A stretch of DNA of 64,000 nucleotides from Megaustenia siamemsis (GCA_032433765.1 JAVIAB010000024.1:12483959-12547958), one strand, 5' to 3'. Numbered from the stretch's first letter, positions 34,358-46,395 are shown. The notes: generated by a model not told the origin, from the letters alone. Numbers and translations: made by a program.

Positions 34358-34895
34358 AGACAGCACTCATTGACACGAACATTGTTACACTCCACGTTTT
34401 GCAAGCGGGTCTACATTTGAATATCGGCAAAATGAGCCATGACAAAAGCTTATTGCCAAAACAGCTTCAGACAATTATTATTCATTGTCAGCCTCTGATT
34501 CTGTCTGTGAAAAATCAAACGAAATTATATATAAATATATGAGTTGTTGCTTTTCGATATGTAAAGCCTCCAACAAAATCACACTGTTCATCACTAACTT
34601 CTGGACTGATTTTATACAAATGCTAAACAACAATAAACAACATAATTAGGATATAAGTGTGACTTTCAACAACACTATATTCAGATATATATATCAATAA
34701 GACTTCTAATAGCTCAGACCGATAAGTCTCGCTCAGAAGAAATATACTCAATGTGTCAAGCTGGTACACTTTCCACAGAAGTGTCTTCATCGTTCTGGGA
34801 AAATGTTTGTGATCATCAGTTCTTGATTTCTTCGTTTGTTTGTGAATTCCGTTAGACAACTTTTTGATCGACTTTTTGAAGTCATGTCCCATTTC
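34358..34895. other. Gene-free stretch
   Basis: AT-rich, no exon called. A minus ORF of 89 codons (34623-34892) carries no motif. Confidence 0.4.
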
Positions 34896-36130
34896 TCCAG
34901 ATGTCTGGCTCGTTGGTATCGTTCAATTGTTTTAGATGTCTGCCTCGTTATCATTCAACTGTTTTAGTTGTTTCAAATCTCTGACTTGTTGTTCCTGTTC
35001 ACCTGTTTTAGTTGTTTTAGATGTCTGACTCGTTATCATTCAACTGTTTTAGTTGTTTCAAATCTCTGACTTGTTGTTCCTGTTTACCTGTTTTAGTTGT
35101 TTTAGATGTCTGACTCGTTATCGTTCAACGGTTTTAGTTGTTTTAGATGTCTGACTCGTTGGTATCGTTCAATTGTTTTAGTTGTTTTAGATGTCTGACT
35201 CGTTGTTATTGTTCAATTGTTTTAGTTGTTTTAGATGTCTGACTCGTTGGTATCGTTCAATTGTTTTAATTATTTTAGATGTCTGACTCGTTATCGTTCA
35301 ATTGTTTTAGTTGTTTTAGATGGTTGACTCGTTATCGTTCAATTGTTTTAGTTGTTTTAGATGTCTGACTGGTTATCGTTCAAATGTTTTTCGTTGTTTT
35401 AGATGGTTGACTCGTTATCGTTCAATTGTTTTAGTTGTTTTAGATGTCGGACTCGTTATCGTTCAACTGTTTTAATTGTTTTAGATGTCGGACTGGTTGT
35501 TATCGTTCAATTGTTTTAATTGTTTTAGATGGTTGACTCGTTATCATTCAACTGTTTTAGTTGTTTTAGATGGTTGACTCGTTATCGTTCAATTGTTTTA
35601 GTTGTTTTAGATGGTTGACTCGTTATCGTTCAATTGTTTTAGTTGTTTTAGATGTCTGACTGGTTGTTATCGTTCAACTGTTTTAATTGTTTTAGATGTC
35701 GGACTGGTTGTTATCGTTCAAATGTTTTAGTTGTTTTAGATGGTTGACTAGTTATCATTCAACTGTTTTAGTTGTTTTAGATGTCGGACTCGTTATCGTT
35801 CAATTGTTTTAGTTGTTTTAGATGTCTGACTGGTTGTTATCGTTCAACTGTTTTAATTGTTTTAGATGTCTGACTCGTTATCGTTCAATTGTTTTAGTTG
35901 TTTTAGATGTCTGACTGGTTGTTATCGTTCAAGTGTTTTAATTGTTTTAGATGTCTGACTGGTTGTTATCGTTCAATTGTTTTAATTGTTTTAGATGTCT
36001 GACTGGTTGTTATCGTTCAACTGTTTTAATTGTTTTAGATGTCTGACTGGTTGTTATCGTTCAATTGTTTTAATTGTTTTAGATGTTTGACTGGTTGTTA
36101 TCGTTCAATTGTTTTAGTTGTTCCAGATAA
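34896..36130. repeat. ~42-base minisatellite
   Basis: About 29 imperfect units of 'ttgttttagttgttttagat' plus 'gtctgactcgttatcgttcaa', with several interspersed variant types. Confidence 0.92.
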
Positions 36131-36189
36131 GATTCACTACTCAAGAAGACCACTCTAATATCCACAATTAAACGTCTTTTATTAAATGT

Positions 36190-36395
36190 CAGCATAGTTT
36201 GACGACTGGCTGTGTGTCTGTATGTTCGGAGTTGGGGTCAACAACGATGGCCTAACATCATCAAGTGCTACAACGATCATCATTTTCGGGAGGACGTGAC
36301 TTACCGGTATATGGGGATAGGCGGCGGGAGCAATTGAAGCTATGCGTGAAAAGTGTTCCTTGTTGCAGTTTCCTCATATTCTAAGTCGCGTGTCT
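36190..36395 (+). repeat. Dispersed repeat R2, copy 1
   Basis: The segment ending 'gtgttccttgttgcagtttc' and 'ctcatattctaagtc' matches 41370-41462. Its class is unknown. Confidence 0.55.
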
Positions 36396-36399
36396 GTGC

Positions 36400-36699
36400 T
36401 CGTCACCTCTAGTGACTCGGGCAGATGGTGCTCGTAAATCTGGGAGGGCCGACCATCTAAGGGCAGAATCACCCTACAGGAAAGATCATCTGCTGCCTTG
36501 CAGGAAGATTGGGGACAATCAAAGGCTAAGGAAAGCAAACCTGAACAAAATGCTGCCTGAAATCGGATGCAATGGGCCACTGGCGCAGAACACAGTGCAA
36601 CGTTTTAACAGGTATTCAAGCGGAGTGGATCTAACAGGCTTAAACAGACAGCTGTCTTCGTGTGAGAGTCTGGAGTCCTACTCAGATTGAGTCCTGATC

Positions 36700-36700
<1 letters not shown>
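36400..36700 (+). mobile_element. Nimbus-like LINE 3' end
   Basis: The last 90 bases ('ggcttaaacagacagc', 'gagagtctgga', 'tcctactc', 'tgatcgcagagag') match the 3' end of the RNase H element at 10.3 kb, including the direct passage into a GA tract. Confidence 0.65.
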
Positions 36701-36748
<48 letters not shown>

Positions 36749-36759
36749 GAGAGAGAGAA
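36701..36759. repeat. GA microsatellite at LINE 3' end
   Basis: About 25 GA units with one GTGA interruption, starting right at the element's 3' end. Confidence 0.92.
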
Positions 36760-36889
36760 ATCCCAGCTGTATGTGACAACAATAATGGAAAGCCATAGAT
36801 TTGAATAAGTGAGGTATAACAACTCGTATTAGGTATATGTAACTGTATTATCCATTAATGACATCCACACTAGTTCAGGATTTACCTAC

Positions 36890-36919
36890 CAGAAGGTGTT
36901 CCTTCATGTATTTAGCAAA
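36890..36919 (-). CDS. Micro-exon 6 (30 bases)
   Basis: The acceptor has a strong T-rich tract ending TATTTTCTCAG; the donor is GTAGGT. In phase 0 it encodes FAKYMKEHLL. Phases 1 and 2 both contain stops, so only the phase predicted by the upstream exons is open. This is independent support for the chain. Confidence 0.7.
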
Positions 36920-37206
36920 CTGAGAAAATATAAAAAATTGATTTTGAATAATTACAAATATCTAATAGCAATGATTTATTTTTCATTTCTCACTTTCTGA
37001 CCCACTATGGTTTCAAGGGAGCTACAGCTGTTCTCGAATTTTCTTTTTTCTTTTTTTTTTTACAAGGTTTGTTTTTCCCCTAGTAGTCTCTGTGATATTA
37101 AAGCCGTGCTAGAGAAGCGATTATCGAACTCGTCTACTAACGACAGAGGTCGCGTTTATTCTTCCACTGAAATGTTTTTAGATCACGATCTTTGAAGGAT
37201 ACGGGA

Positions 37207-38272
37207 TGTTAATTATAGAGATATGGCTCTGATTAATTATAGAGAGATGACTCTGATTCATTATAGAGAGATGACTGATTAATTATAGAGAGATGACTCT
37301 GATTAATTATAGAGAGATGACTGATTAATTATAGAGAGATGACTCTGATTAATTATAGAGAGATGACTGATTAATTATAGAGAGATTACTATGATTAATT
37401 ATAGAGAGATGGCTCTGATTAATTATAGAGAGATGACTATGATTAATTATAGAGAGATGACTGATTAATTATAGAGAGATGACTCTGATTAATTATAGAG
37501 AGATGACTGATTAATTATAGAGAGATGACTCTGATTAATTATAGAGAGATGACTGATTAATTATAGAGAGATTACTATGATTAATTATAGAGAGATGGCT
37601 CTGATTAATTATAGAGAGATGACTCTGATTAATTATAGAGAGATTACTATGATTAATTATAGAGAGATGGCTCTGATTAATTATAGAGAGATGACTGATT
37701 AATTATAGAGAGATGACTCTGATTAATTATAGAGAGATGACTCTGATTAATTATAGAGAGATGACTCTGATTAATTATAGAGAGATGACTCTGACTAATT
37801 ATAGAGAGATGACTCTGATTAATTATAGAGAGATGACTCTGACTAATTATAGAGAGATGACCCTGATTAATTATAGAGAGATGACTCTGATTAATTATAG
37901 AGAGATGACTCTGATTAATTATAGAGAGATGACTCTGATTAATTATAGAGAGATGACCCTGACTAATTATAGAGAGATGGCTCTGATTAATTATAGAGAG
38001 ATGACGCTGACTAATTATAGAGAGATGGCTCTGATTAATTATAGAGAGATGACTCTGATTAATTATAGAGAGATGACTCTGATTAATTATAGAGAGATGA
38101 CTCTGACTAATTATAGAGAGATGACTCTGATTAATTATAGAGAGATGACCCTGACTAATTATAGAGAGATGACCCTGACTAATTATAGAGAGATGACTCT
38201 GATTAATTATAGAGAGATGACTCTGATTAACTATAGAGAGATGACTCTGACTAATTATAGAGAGATGACGTA
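37207..38272. repeat. 24-base minisatellite (21-base variants)
   Basis: About 46 copies of 'gattaattatagagagatga' plus 'ctct'. Both strands are open over 38 hundred-base stretches (MTLINYRE on plus, SIINQSHL on minus) because the unit is a multiple of three; they are by-products. Confidence 0.94.
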
Positions 38273-38300
38273 GCAAATACCAAGTTCTCCGAAAACGTGT

Positions 38301-38722
38301 CATCATCATGTGCCTTACCGTTTGACATAGCCGATCATGTCCCTCCACAATCTTCTATCTACAGTGCATCGTATCAGTTCTGTTGTTGACTGTTTTCCAT
38401 GCCATGATACCAAGCTATCCAGTATTTTCTCTCTTTGTCGTCCGCGATCTCTCTTTTCTTTTTATTTTGCCAGTTGTAACCAAGTATTCCAACTTTCCTC
38501 TTATCATGATGTGCCCGAAAAATGTTGATTGTTTCTTTTTGAAGTTTTTTAGGAGTTCCTTTTTTGTGCTGGCTTCTTTGAAAATGTCCTTATTGGTCTT
38601 TTTAGCTGTCCAGGGAACTATCAACATTCTTCTGAGAAATTCTATCTCTGTGGTCTCTAATTGTCTTTTCATTTGTTAGTCTACTGTCCACGATTCGCTT
38701 CCATAGGTAAGAATTAGTTCTG
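38301..38722 (-). mobile_element. LINE 3' end, subfamily A
   Basis: Antisense: 'ETTEIEFLRRMLIVPWTAKK', 'FFGHIMIRGKLEYLVTT' and a CATCATCATG-type tail at the left. Confidence 0.85.
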
Positions 38723-39105
38723 AAAACTAGAAAATAAAATAAATATAGAATATCGTTGGAAACAGGTAAAGGATAAATAGAAGGTGACATGTGAAGCAAC
38801 CCAAGGGAAAAGAGAATGTAGTACAAAGGTATAGATGACAGCAGAGACCCTGGAGAAAATTAAAGAAGGAAAGAACAAGAACGCAGGCTTAAATAAAAAG
38901 CAAAACAAGAAGTGTTAAAGCCAAGACTCAGGAAACTTACACAAAGGTGAATAAAAAGATGCATTTCAAGGGATAAGAGGAAATATATAGATGAATTAGG
39001 TAAAGAGACAAGTGAGACAGCAAACAGAAGAAATATGAAAGAACTGTACAACCGCATAAAGAAATTAATCGGAATATACAAACAAATAAGTGTATCAGAC
39101 ATTCT
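38723..39105 (+). mobile_element. Probable LINE fragment (tentative)
   Basis: Plus frames give lysine-rich, retroelement-like sequence ('TLEKIKEGKNKNAGLNKK'), broken by shifts. No RT motif is visible. Confidence 0.35.
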
Positions 39106-39109
39106 TCTC

Positions 39110-40465
39110 TAAACACTGCTAGAGTGGCTGTAATGTTTAATCAATCATAATTATCTAAACATTGCTAGAGAGGCTCTACAGTTTTATCAAACATTCTTAT
39201 CTAACCATTGGTAGAGAGGCTCTACAGTTTTCTCAAACATTCTTATCTAACCATTGGTAGAGAGGCTCTACAGTTTTCTCAAACATTCTTATCTAACCAT
39301 TGGTAGAGAGGCTCTACAGTTTTCTCAAACATTCTTATCTAACCATTGGTAGAGAGGCTCTACAGTTTTCTCAAACATTCTTATCTAACCATTGGTAGAG
39401 AGGCTCTACAGTTTTCTCAAACATTCTTATCTAACCATTGGTAGAGAGGCTCTACAGTTTTCTCAAACATTCTTATCTAACCATTGGTAGAGAGGCTCTA
39501 CAGTTTTCTCAAACATTCCTTTCGTTCCTAGTGAGGCTCTATAGTTTTCTCAAACATTCCTCCCATTGCTAGTGAGGCTCTACAGTTTTCTCAAACATAC
39601 ATCCCATTGCTAGTGAGGCTCTATAGTTTTCTCAAACATTCCTTTCATTCCAAGTGAGGCTCTACAGTTTTCTCAAACATTCCTCCCATTGTTAGTGAGG
39701 CTCTACAGTTTTCTCAAACATTCCTCCCATTGTTAGTGAGGCTCTACAGTTTTCTCAAACATTCATCTCTAACCATTGCTAGTGAGGCTCTACAGTTTTC
39801 TCAAACATTCCTCCCATTGTTAGTGAGGCTCTACAGTTTTCTCGAACATTCATTTCTAACCATTGCTAGTGAGGCTCAACTGTTTTCTCAAACACTGATT
39901 TCATTGCTAGTGAGGCTCAACTGTTTTCTCAAACACTGATTTCATTGCTAGTGAGGCTCTACAGTTTTCTCAAACATTCCTCCCATTGTTAGTGAGGCTC
40001 TACAGTTTTCTCAAACATTCCTCCCATTGTTAGTGAGGCTCTACAATTTTCTCAAACATTCCTCCCATTGTTAGTGAGGCTCTACAGTTTTCTCAAACAT
40101 TCCTTTCATTCCAAGTGAGGCTCTACAGTTTTCTCAAACATTCCTCCCATTGTTAGTGAGGCTCTACAGTTTTCTCAAACATTCCTTTCATTCCAAGTGA
40201 GGCTCTACAGTTTTCTCAAACATTCCTCCCATTGTTAGTGAGGCTCTACAGTTTTCTCAAACATTCCTCCCATTGTTAGTGAGGCTCTACAGTTTTCTCA
40301 AACATTCCTTTCATTCCAAGTGAGGCTCTACAGTTTTCTCAAACATTCCTCCCATTGTTAGTGAGGCTCTACAATTTTCTCAAACATTCATCTCTAACCA
40401 TTGCTAGTGAGGCTCTACAGTTTTCTCAAACATTCCTTTCATTGTTAGTGAGGCTCTACAGTTTT
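39110..40465. repeat. 44-46-base minisatellite
   Basis: About 31 units sharing 'gaggctctacagttttctca' plus 'aacattc' and a variable middle. The first nine carry 'ttatctaaccattggtagag'; later units carry 'ctcccattgttagt' or 'tttcattccaagt'. Confidence 0.94.
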
Positions 40466-40539
40466 CTCTCACGTTCTTTCTCTTACCTTTTCATTCACAA
40501 AGTCCAACACTCGTCATTACACAACCAGCACCACCTCTC

Positions 40540-41270
40540 CATCTTGCACATCAACACTTCAACACATCAACACATCGACACATCAACACATCAACACATC
40601 GACACATCAACACATCAACACATCGACACATCAATACATCAACACATCGACACATCAACACATCAACACATCGACACATCAACACATCGACACATCAACA
40701 CATCATCACATCAACACATCAACACATCAACACATCGAAACTGCGAAATCAAACCTCTTCATTCTTACTTCATGACTTCACTTTTTTACTTTGTCTATTA
40801 GTCTTCATTTTCCTTGCCATTTCCCCAGAGGTTGATACCTGATTACACAACCAGCACCACCTCTCCATCTTGCACATCAACACTTCAACACATCAACATA
40901 TCGACACATCAACACATCAACACATCGACACATCAACACATCAACACATCGACACATCAACACATCGACACATCAACACATCGACACATCAACACATCGA
41001 CACTGCGAAATCAAACCTCTTCATTCTTACTTCATGATTTCGCTTTTGTACTTTGTCTATTTGTCTTCATTTTCCTCATCATTTCCCCAGAGGTTGATAC
41101 CTGATTACACAACCAGCACCACCTCTCCATCTTGCACATCAACACACCGACACTGCGATATCAAACCTCTTCATTCTTGCTTCATGACTTCACTTTTTAC
41201 TTTGTCTATTAGTCTTCATTTTCCTTGCCATTTCCCCTGAGGTTGATTGATACCTCATTACACAACCACT
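40540..41270. repeat. ACATCAACACATCGAC array with higher-order units
   Basis: 9-base units 'acacatcaa' and 'acacatcga' form blocks that recur three times with a shared spacer ('ctgcgaaatcaaacctcttc' through 'acacaaccagcaccacctct'). This gives a higher-order unit that shortens from left to right. Confidence 0.9.
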
Positions 41271-41369
41271 TGGCAGTAATAACAACATTGTCGCGGTCTC
41301 CTATCGCTCCCTTATTGTATCGTTACATTCAGAAATCATCGCCTCAGAAGTACAAATCCTATGATTGGA

Positions 41370-41465
41370 ATGCTTGCTAATATGGGGGATAAGCGGTCGG
41401 AACTGATTAAGGCTGTGTCTTAAAAGTGTTCCTTGTTGCAGTTTCCTCATATTCTAAGTCCGGCT
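41370..41465 (+). repeat. Dispersed repeat R2, copy 2
   Basis: Matches 36300-36395 ('aaaagtgttccttgttgcag', 'tttcctcatattctaagtc'). Confidence 0.55.
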
Positions 41466-41790
41466 TGATGCAGGAGCTACTGAGTTAAGTGCTCTGTGCA
41501 CACCGTGTTCTGTGCGTTTCGTCCGTTTTGATCATGTTTTGATATTTCGATTGCTTTGGATGAATGGTGATATCGTATGTCGGGGAACAGATGGATGTGT
41601 TCACGTTTTGTGCGGTTTCGCCTTATGTCTTTTGGCGTGTGCTGAGACTGCTATGATGGGGACTGCAGCTATCTTTCTTTGTTTAGGAGATCAGATATTA
41701 ATTCGGATGATTCCACTGGCACGGGCAGTTGAGCAATTTTGGATTTTAATTCGTTTGCAGTGATACCGGGGCCTTCCATAACCATAATCG
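41466..41790 (+). repeat. Dispersed repeat R1, copy 2
   Basis: About 320 bases, with 'tactgagttaagtgctctgt', 'cggtttcgccttatgtcttt' and 'gatgattccactggcacggg'. Close to the copy at 48.2 kb. Confidence 0.75.
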
Positions 41791-41879
41791 ACAAATCCTA
41801 TATCCCAACACAGAGAAGACAAATATCTGAACACAGAAGATCAACAACACTCCCTTGCTAACAGTAACAAGTAAACTGC

Positions 41880-42080
41880 TGGAAACCGTTCTTCCTCTTC
41901 TATCCTTCCTCTATTGCCGTTGGTGTCGAGGGTAGATACATTTGCACTTCTGTTGGCCTCTTTTGGTGTTATCCCTCCTAGTGACTCTAAAATTCCCTTT
42001 ATCCATCTCTTTCTCGGTCTTCCTCTTAATCTGGCGTTCTCGTAGCTTTTATTTATGGCTCTTTGAGCCATTAACTGTTA
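41880..42080 (-). mobile_element. LINE C-terminal fragment, family D
   Basis: Antisense reads 'ENARLRGRPRKRWIKGILES' then 'LGGITPKEAN'. Same family as 45.76 kb. Followed by stop and an arginine/glutamate-rich tail. Confidence 0.75.
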
Positions 42081-42249
42081 TCTAATACATGTAGTCTGGA
42101 TCACTCAATAACAGAGACTGTCTTATAGAGATTTATAAATTACTTACGATTATTTACTAGGATAAGGTTCTCTGTTGTTTGTGACTTGTCGTTTGTTACT
42201 AAGCGTCATAGGTATTTGAATTCCTCTACTTGCTTTGTTTGCCTGCCTT

Positions 42250-43045
42250 CTATCGTCATCATCAAGTACCGGGCCTGCTGGCGTAGGTGATTATGTCTCC
42301 CCATAACTTTCGATCTCGACAGTTATTTATCATTTATGTTGTTGACCTTCTGCCATCCTCTTAAGCTGTCTGGTATTTTTTTATCTTTGCTTCCCACTAT
42401 CTCTTCGTCTCTCAATTTTTCCAGTTGTTACAATATATTCCAGCTGTTCTCTTCTCATTACATGGCCAAAAAAATGATTGTTTTTTCCTAATATTGGAAA
42501 TGAGCTCTCTTTTTGCTTTGACCTCTCTCAGAACATATTCATTACTATTCTTAGCTGTCCATGGTATTCTCAACATTCTTCTGTAAAACCACATTTCTAC
42601 AGACTCCAGTGATTTTCTTGTGTGTTGTCCTATTGTCCATGATTCACATCTATATGTTATGACTGGCTCTACATAACATTTATGTACACTTTTTTTTTGT
42701 TTCTATTGTCAAAAATGGATGGCATATCATCTTCCTCATTTTTTTGGAAAACTGCTTTTGCCTGAGCCATTCTGCATCTCACCTCTTTTGTACATCTTCC
42801 GTCTGAGGTTAACAAAGTTCCCAAATATTTATATTCATTTACCTGTCTTAATACTGCCTTCGATAGTTATGTTGATGTTCTGTTTATCTTTGCCGACAAT
42901 CATTGCTTCTGTTTTGTTTATTTTGCTTTTCATGTTGTACTTTGTGCCTGTTGCTGTTGTGTTTTTTAAGTGTTCTTGTAGGTTTTCTGTTTCTCCGTGT
43001 ATTAGTGCCTGATCGTCTGCAAATAAAAAAAAATGGATTTGAAAG
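42250..43045 (-). mobile_element. LINE RT 3' half, subfamily B
   Basis: The longest subfamily B copy. Minus strand starts at the active-site motif 'ADDQALIHGETENLQEHLK', passes 'NKTEAMIVGKDKQNINI', 'RCESWTIGQHT', 'WFYRRMLRIPWTAKNSN' and 'IRKKQSFF', then frameshifts, and ends 'CRDRKLWGDIITYASRPGT' with an ATGATG tail. 5' truncated at the catalytic motif. Confidence 0.85.
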
Positions 43046-43233
43046 GGAAAAAAATGACTTTGCTGTCACGGGTTTATTCTATCACAGTCTAGCAGCTGAT
43101 ACTGCAGTTAACGAACACGCAACAGGAGTTAAAAAAATAACCCACTGGATAACTAAATAGTTCATTAACTGATCAACACAAAATTAATCTTATTATATTT
43201 ACAAGAATGCTATTTCTTTGTTATTTTACTTAC

Positions 43234-43254
43234 TTTTTTTGTATTCAAAACTCC
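43234..43254 (-). CDS. Micro-exon 5 (21 bases)
   Basis: The acceptor ends TTCAAATTCAG and the donor is GTAAGT. It reads in phase 0 as GVLNTKK. It is 1.36 kb downstream of exon 4, in a unique stretch flanked by LINE fragments on both sides. Confidence 0.62.
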
Positions 43255-43519
43255 CTGAATTTGAATATTAAATTGAAAAATCAAATTTCTTAAATCGTGT
43301 AATTTTCATTGGCTTATAAGTAAGGATGGAGATGATGTACGTATGGTTGAAGGACTTCCTTGAGTGTATTCTCTATCAGTCAAACAAACTAGGAAAATCT
43401 GGCTTCAGATCGTAGCACATGGAGATCCAATTTTAAAAAAAAACAGCACAGTAACTTTCGAGGCAGTGTTGATATCAAATTCAGATGACAAAAGGCTCAG
43501 CAGAAAGTAGACGAGTCCG

Positions 43520-43720
43520 GGCACCACGAATTTATCGCGTTCTTTCTGTGGACTCATCTGATTCTCCTAAATTGGCAGATTCAGCCACGAGAGAAAATGT
43601 TCAGCGAAGCAGCATTCTGCATAAGACACTAACATTGTTGCCAAACTACTGACTTAATCATGATTTATTGATACCAAGCGTCTATCAAGACGCCAAGAGC
43701 CATATATGAGAAGTAATTAA
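43520..43720 (+). mobile_element. LINE 3' end with decayed finger
   Basis: Decayed 'CGLI', 'IGRFSHERKCSAKQH' matches the 'CGRVCLSNIGRISHERNC' end at 27.6 kb. The 3' UTR 'gccatatatgag' is also similar. Confidence 0.5.
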
Positions 43721-43855
43721 ATGTATACATGGGAATTGTTTGTGCCAAACTGCTTTAATTATGTTAAGCACTTTTAAAAGCGAGTACATTAAACAAATGT
43801 TTATTAATTTCAATTACCTCTCCTTCTGGATCCGTTTTTTTTAAATCACCATCAT

Positions 43856-44445
43856 TATCATCATCATCATCCTGTGTCATACTGTATGACGTAGGCGATC
43901 ATGTCCTTCCACAATCTTCTATCCACAGTACATCGTATCAATACTGTTGTTGACTGTCTTCCTTGCCATGACACCAAGCTATCTAGTACCCTCTCTCTTT
44001 GTCCTCTGTGATCTCTCTTTCCCTGTGTTTTGCTAGTGGTAACCAATTATTCCAACTTTTCTCTTCTCATGAAGTGCCCGAAAAATGTTGATTGTTTCTT
44101 TCTGATGTTTTTAGGAGCTCACTTTTTGTGGTTGCCTCATTGAAAATGTCCTCATTTGTCTTTTTAGCTGGTCAGGTAACTTTCACTATTCTTCTGAGAA
44201 ATCCAATCTCTGTGGCCTCTAATTATCTTTTCATTGTTTGTCCACTGTCCATGATTCGCTTCCATAAGTCATAATTGGCACTATAGAGCACCGATGAATT
44301 CTCTTTTTTTCACTTCTATTAACATAGACTTGTTGCATAAGATATTTTTCATTTTCTAAAATACTATTTAGGACTGAGCTATTCTGCTTTTTATTTCTGT
44401 GGTGCATCTTCCATCTGATGTCATTATTGTCCCCAAGTATTTGAC
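43856..44445 (-). mobile_element. LINE 3' end, subfamily A
   Basis: Antisense sequence of the WTAKK / FFGHIMRR / KDMIAYA region with frameshifts. The CATCATCAT tail is at 43.86 kb. It extends further 5' than most subfamily A copies. Confidence 0.82.
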
Positions 44446-44616
44446 GCGTTTTTTTTTTCCAGATTTGTTCTATTCATTTTTTATTTTATTGTTTATAACA
44501 CGGACTTAAAAATACGACATTTTCTCAACACTGAGACATTAGCGTAATAAAACAATAGCTTTGACGGTTCGTATATTCACAACAGAGTCAGTAGTCCGAT
44601 GGTTCAAACAATTTAC

Positions 44617-44658
44617 CTGTTTCATTTCGTCTATCTGATCATCTGTCATAATCGTGTT
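44617..44658 (-). CDS. Micro-exon 4 (42 bases)
   Basis: The acceptor is TTTTCTACACATTTAG and the donor GTAAAT follows CAG. It reads in phase 0 as NTIMTDDQIDEMKQ, an acidic, helix-prone segment. This is the longest of the micro-exons and is symmetric (14 codons). It lies between a LINE 3' end and the 32-base minisatellite at 44.8 kb. Confidence 0.65.
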
Positions 44659-44814
44659 CTAAATGTGTAGAAAATTTAAAGGGAGTTAATTAAAATGACA
44701 GTCAATTCAAATTCTCATTGGACAATTGCAAAATGATCACAGGATTATCGTTACTGAAACCAGTGAAACATTTTAATAAAATTGAAATAATCTACAACTC
44801 AAATGTTATAATAA

Positions 44815-45590
44815 TCATGTCATCTGTGGCCAGACTTGTATAATAGCCAAGTAACATGGGGCACATCTTTTATAATAGCCAAATAACATGGGCACATCTT
44901 TTATAATAGGCAAGTAACATGGGGCACATCTTTTATAATAGGCAAGTAACATGGGGCACATCTTTTATAATAGGCAAGTAACATGGGGCACATCTTTTAT
45001 AATATGCAAGTAACATGGGGCACATCTTTTATAATAGCCAAGTAACATGGGGCACATCTTTTATAATAGGCAAGTAACATGGGGCACATCTTTTATAATA
45101 GCCAAGTAACATGGGGCGCATCTTTTATAATAGCCAAGTAACATGGGGCGCATCTTTTATAATAGGCAAGTAACATGGGGCACATCTTTTATAATAGCCA
45201 AGTAACATGGGGCACATCTTTTATAATAGCCAAGTAACATGGGGCACATCTTTTATAATAGCCAAGTAACATGGGGCGCATCTTTTATAATAGCCAAGTA
45301 ACATGGGGCACATCTTTTATAATAGCCAAGTAACATGGGGCACATCTTTTATAATAGCCAAGTAACATGGGGCACATCTTTTATAATAGCCAAGTAACAT
45401 GGGGCACATCTTTTATAATAGCCAAGTAACATGGGGCGCATCTTTTATAATAGCCAAGTAACATGGGGCACATCTTTTATAATAGCCAAGTAACATGGGG
45501 CACACCTTTTATAATAGCCAATTAACATGTGACCCACATTTCATAATAGCCAAGTAACACGTGACCCAATTTTATAATAGCTAAGTAATC
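44815..45590. repeat. 32-base minisatellite
   Basis: About 23 highly uniform units of 'tagccaagtaacatggggca' plus 'catcttttataa', decaying at the right edge. Confidence 0.95.
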
Positions 45591-45754
45591 TGTGACCCCT
45601 GATGGTTAAAAACCAATTTACCCTTGACCCAACTAGGAGACAAACAACTCTAGAGGCAAAACGGTTACTCTGCAATACACTCCACGTTACAACATTGTGC
45701 CACTAATATCAGTCCTGGACCCCTTGACGCAAGAACAATATAAAAAAAAAAAAC

Positions 45755-46023
45755 ACTTCTGAGATGAAATGTGTTAGACGAATGACAGGAAACAGCCTGA
45801 GAGACAAGATCAGAAATGAAGAACTGAGAAAAAAAGCTAGGAATAGCCCACGCCATAGAATATATAAAGCAACAACCGATAAAATTGTATGGCCACGTGA
45901 CAAGGCAGAAAGATCAAAACACAACACAAGAAGCCTTCACTACACGCCGCGAGAACACCAGACCCAAAGGCCGACCACGAAAACGATCGATCGACGGAAT
46001 ATTAGAAACACTAGGAAACATAG
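45755..46023 (+). mobile_element. LINE family D C-terminus, left part
   Basis: RT C-terminal sequence: 'VRRMTGNSLRDKIRNEELRK', 'LYGHVTRQKDQN' after a shift, and 'GRPRKRSIDGILETLGNI', where a SINE interrupts it. The coding continues after the SINE at 46301. Confidence 0.82.
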
Positions 46024-46288
46024 AGGGAGCCGCGATAGCTCAGTGGTTAGTGAACTGGACTACCATGGACAAGGGGTAAGGTTCGATCCCAACCGACGGC
46101 TTTAGGGTTCACCCAGCCTTAAATGGGTACCGGATTTTTTTCTGGGAAAAGTAAAGCAGCACGGGCGTAATACCGACCACATTACCCCAAAAACCATGTG
46201 TTGAATGTCTGTAAAATATAGGGTCACTAACACCATATTTCCCTATACGCCACTTGGCGTGACGGGGGTACTTTACTTTACTTTACTT
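46024..46288 (+). mobile_element. SINE1 copy nested in LINE, perfect TSD
   Basis: Complete copy with a (CTTTA)n tail. The 12-base duplication taggaaacatag is at 46012-46023 and 46289-46300. It splits LINE family D codons. Confidence 0.96.
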
Positions 46289-46300
46289 TAGGAAACATAG

Positions 46301-46395
46301 CAGCAGAGGCGAACAAAAGAGCAAAGTACCGAAAATTATATCTCCCCTCGACGCTGAAAGGTAAGTGAGGAAGGAAAGAAGAGGAAGAAGAATAC
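46301..46395 (+). mobile_element. LINE family D C-terminus, right part
   Basis: Resumes 'AAEANKRAKYRKLYLPSTLK', the continuation of 45755-46023, then a GAAGAAG-rich end. Confidence 0.75.

Noticed and set aside
38935..38990. GTAAGT donor on minus strand
   Set aside because: No AG acceptor within a reasonable distance upstream.
42142..42175. GTAAGT donor on minus strand with possible 9- or 24-base exon
   Set aside because: Both versions contain a stop in phase 0, which the neighbouring micro-exons require.
43815..43865. Minus-strand 'TDPEGE' segment before a GTAATT donor
   Set aside because: No acceptor with a pyrimidine tract; possible AG sites give 8 or 5 bases, not in frame.
44815..45590. 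CRISPR-like regular array
   Set aside because: Units are contiguous tandem repeats without unique spacers, and the DNA is eukaryotic.
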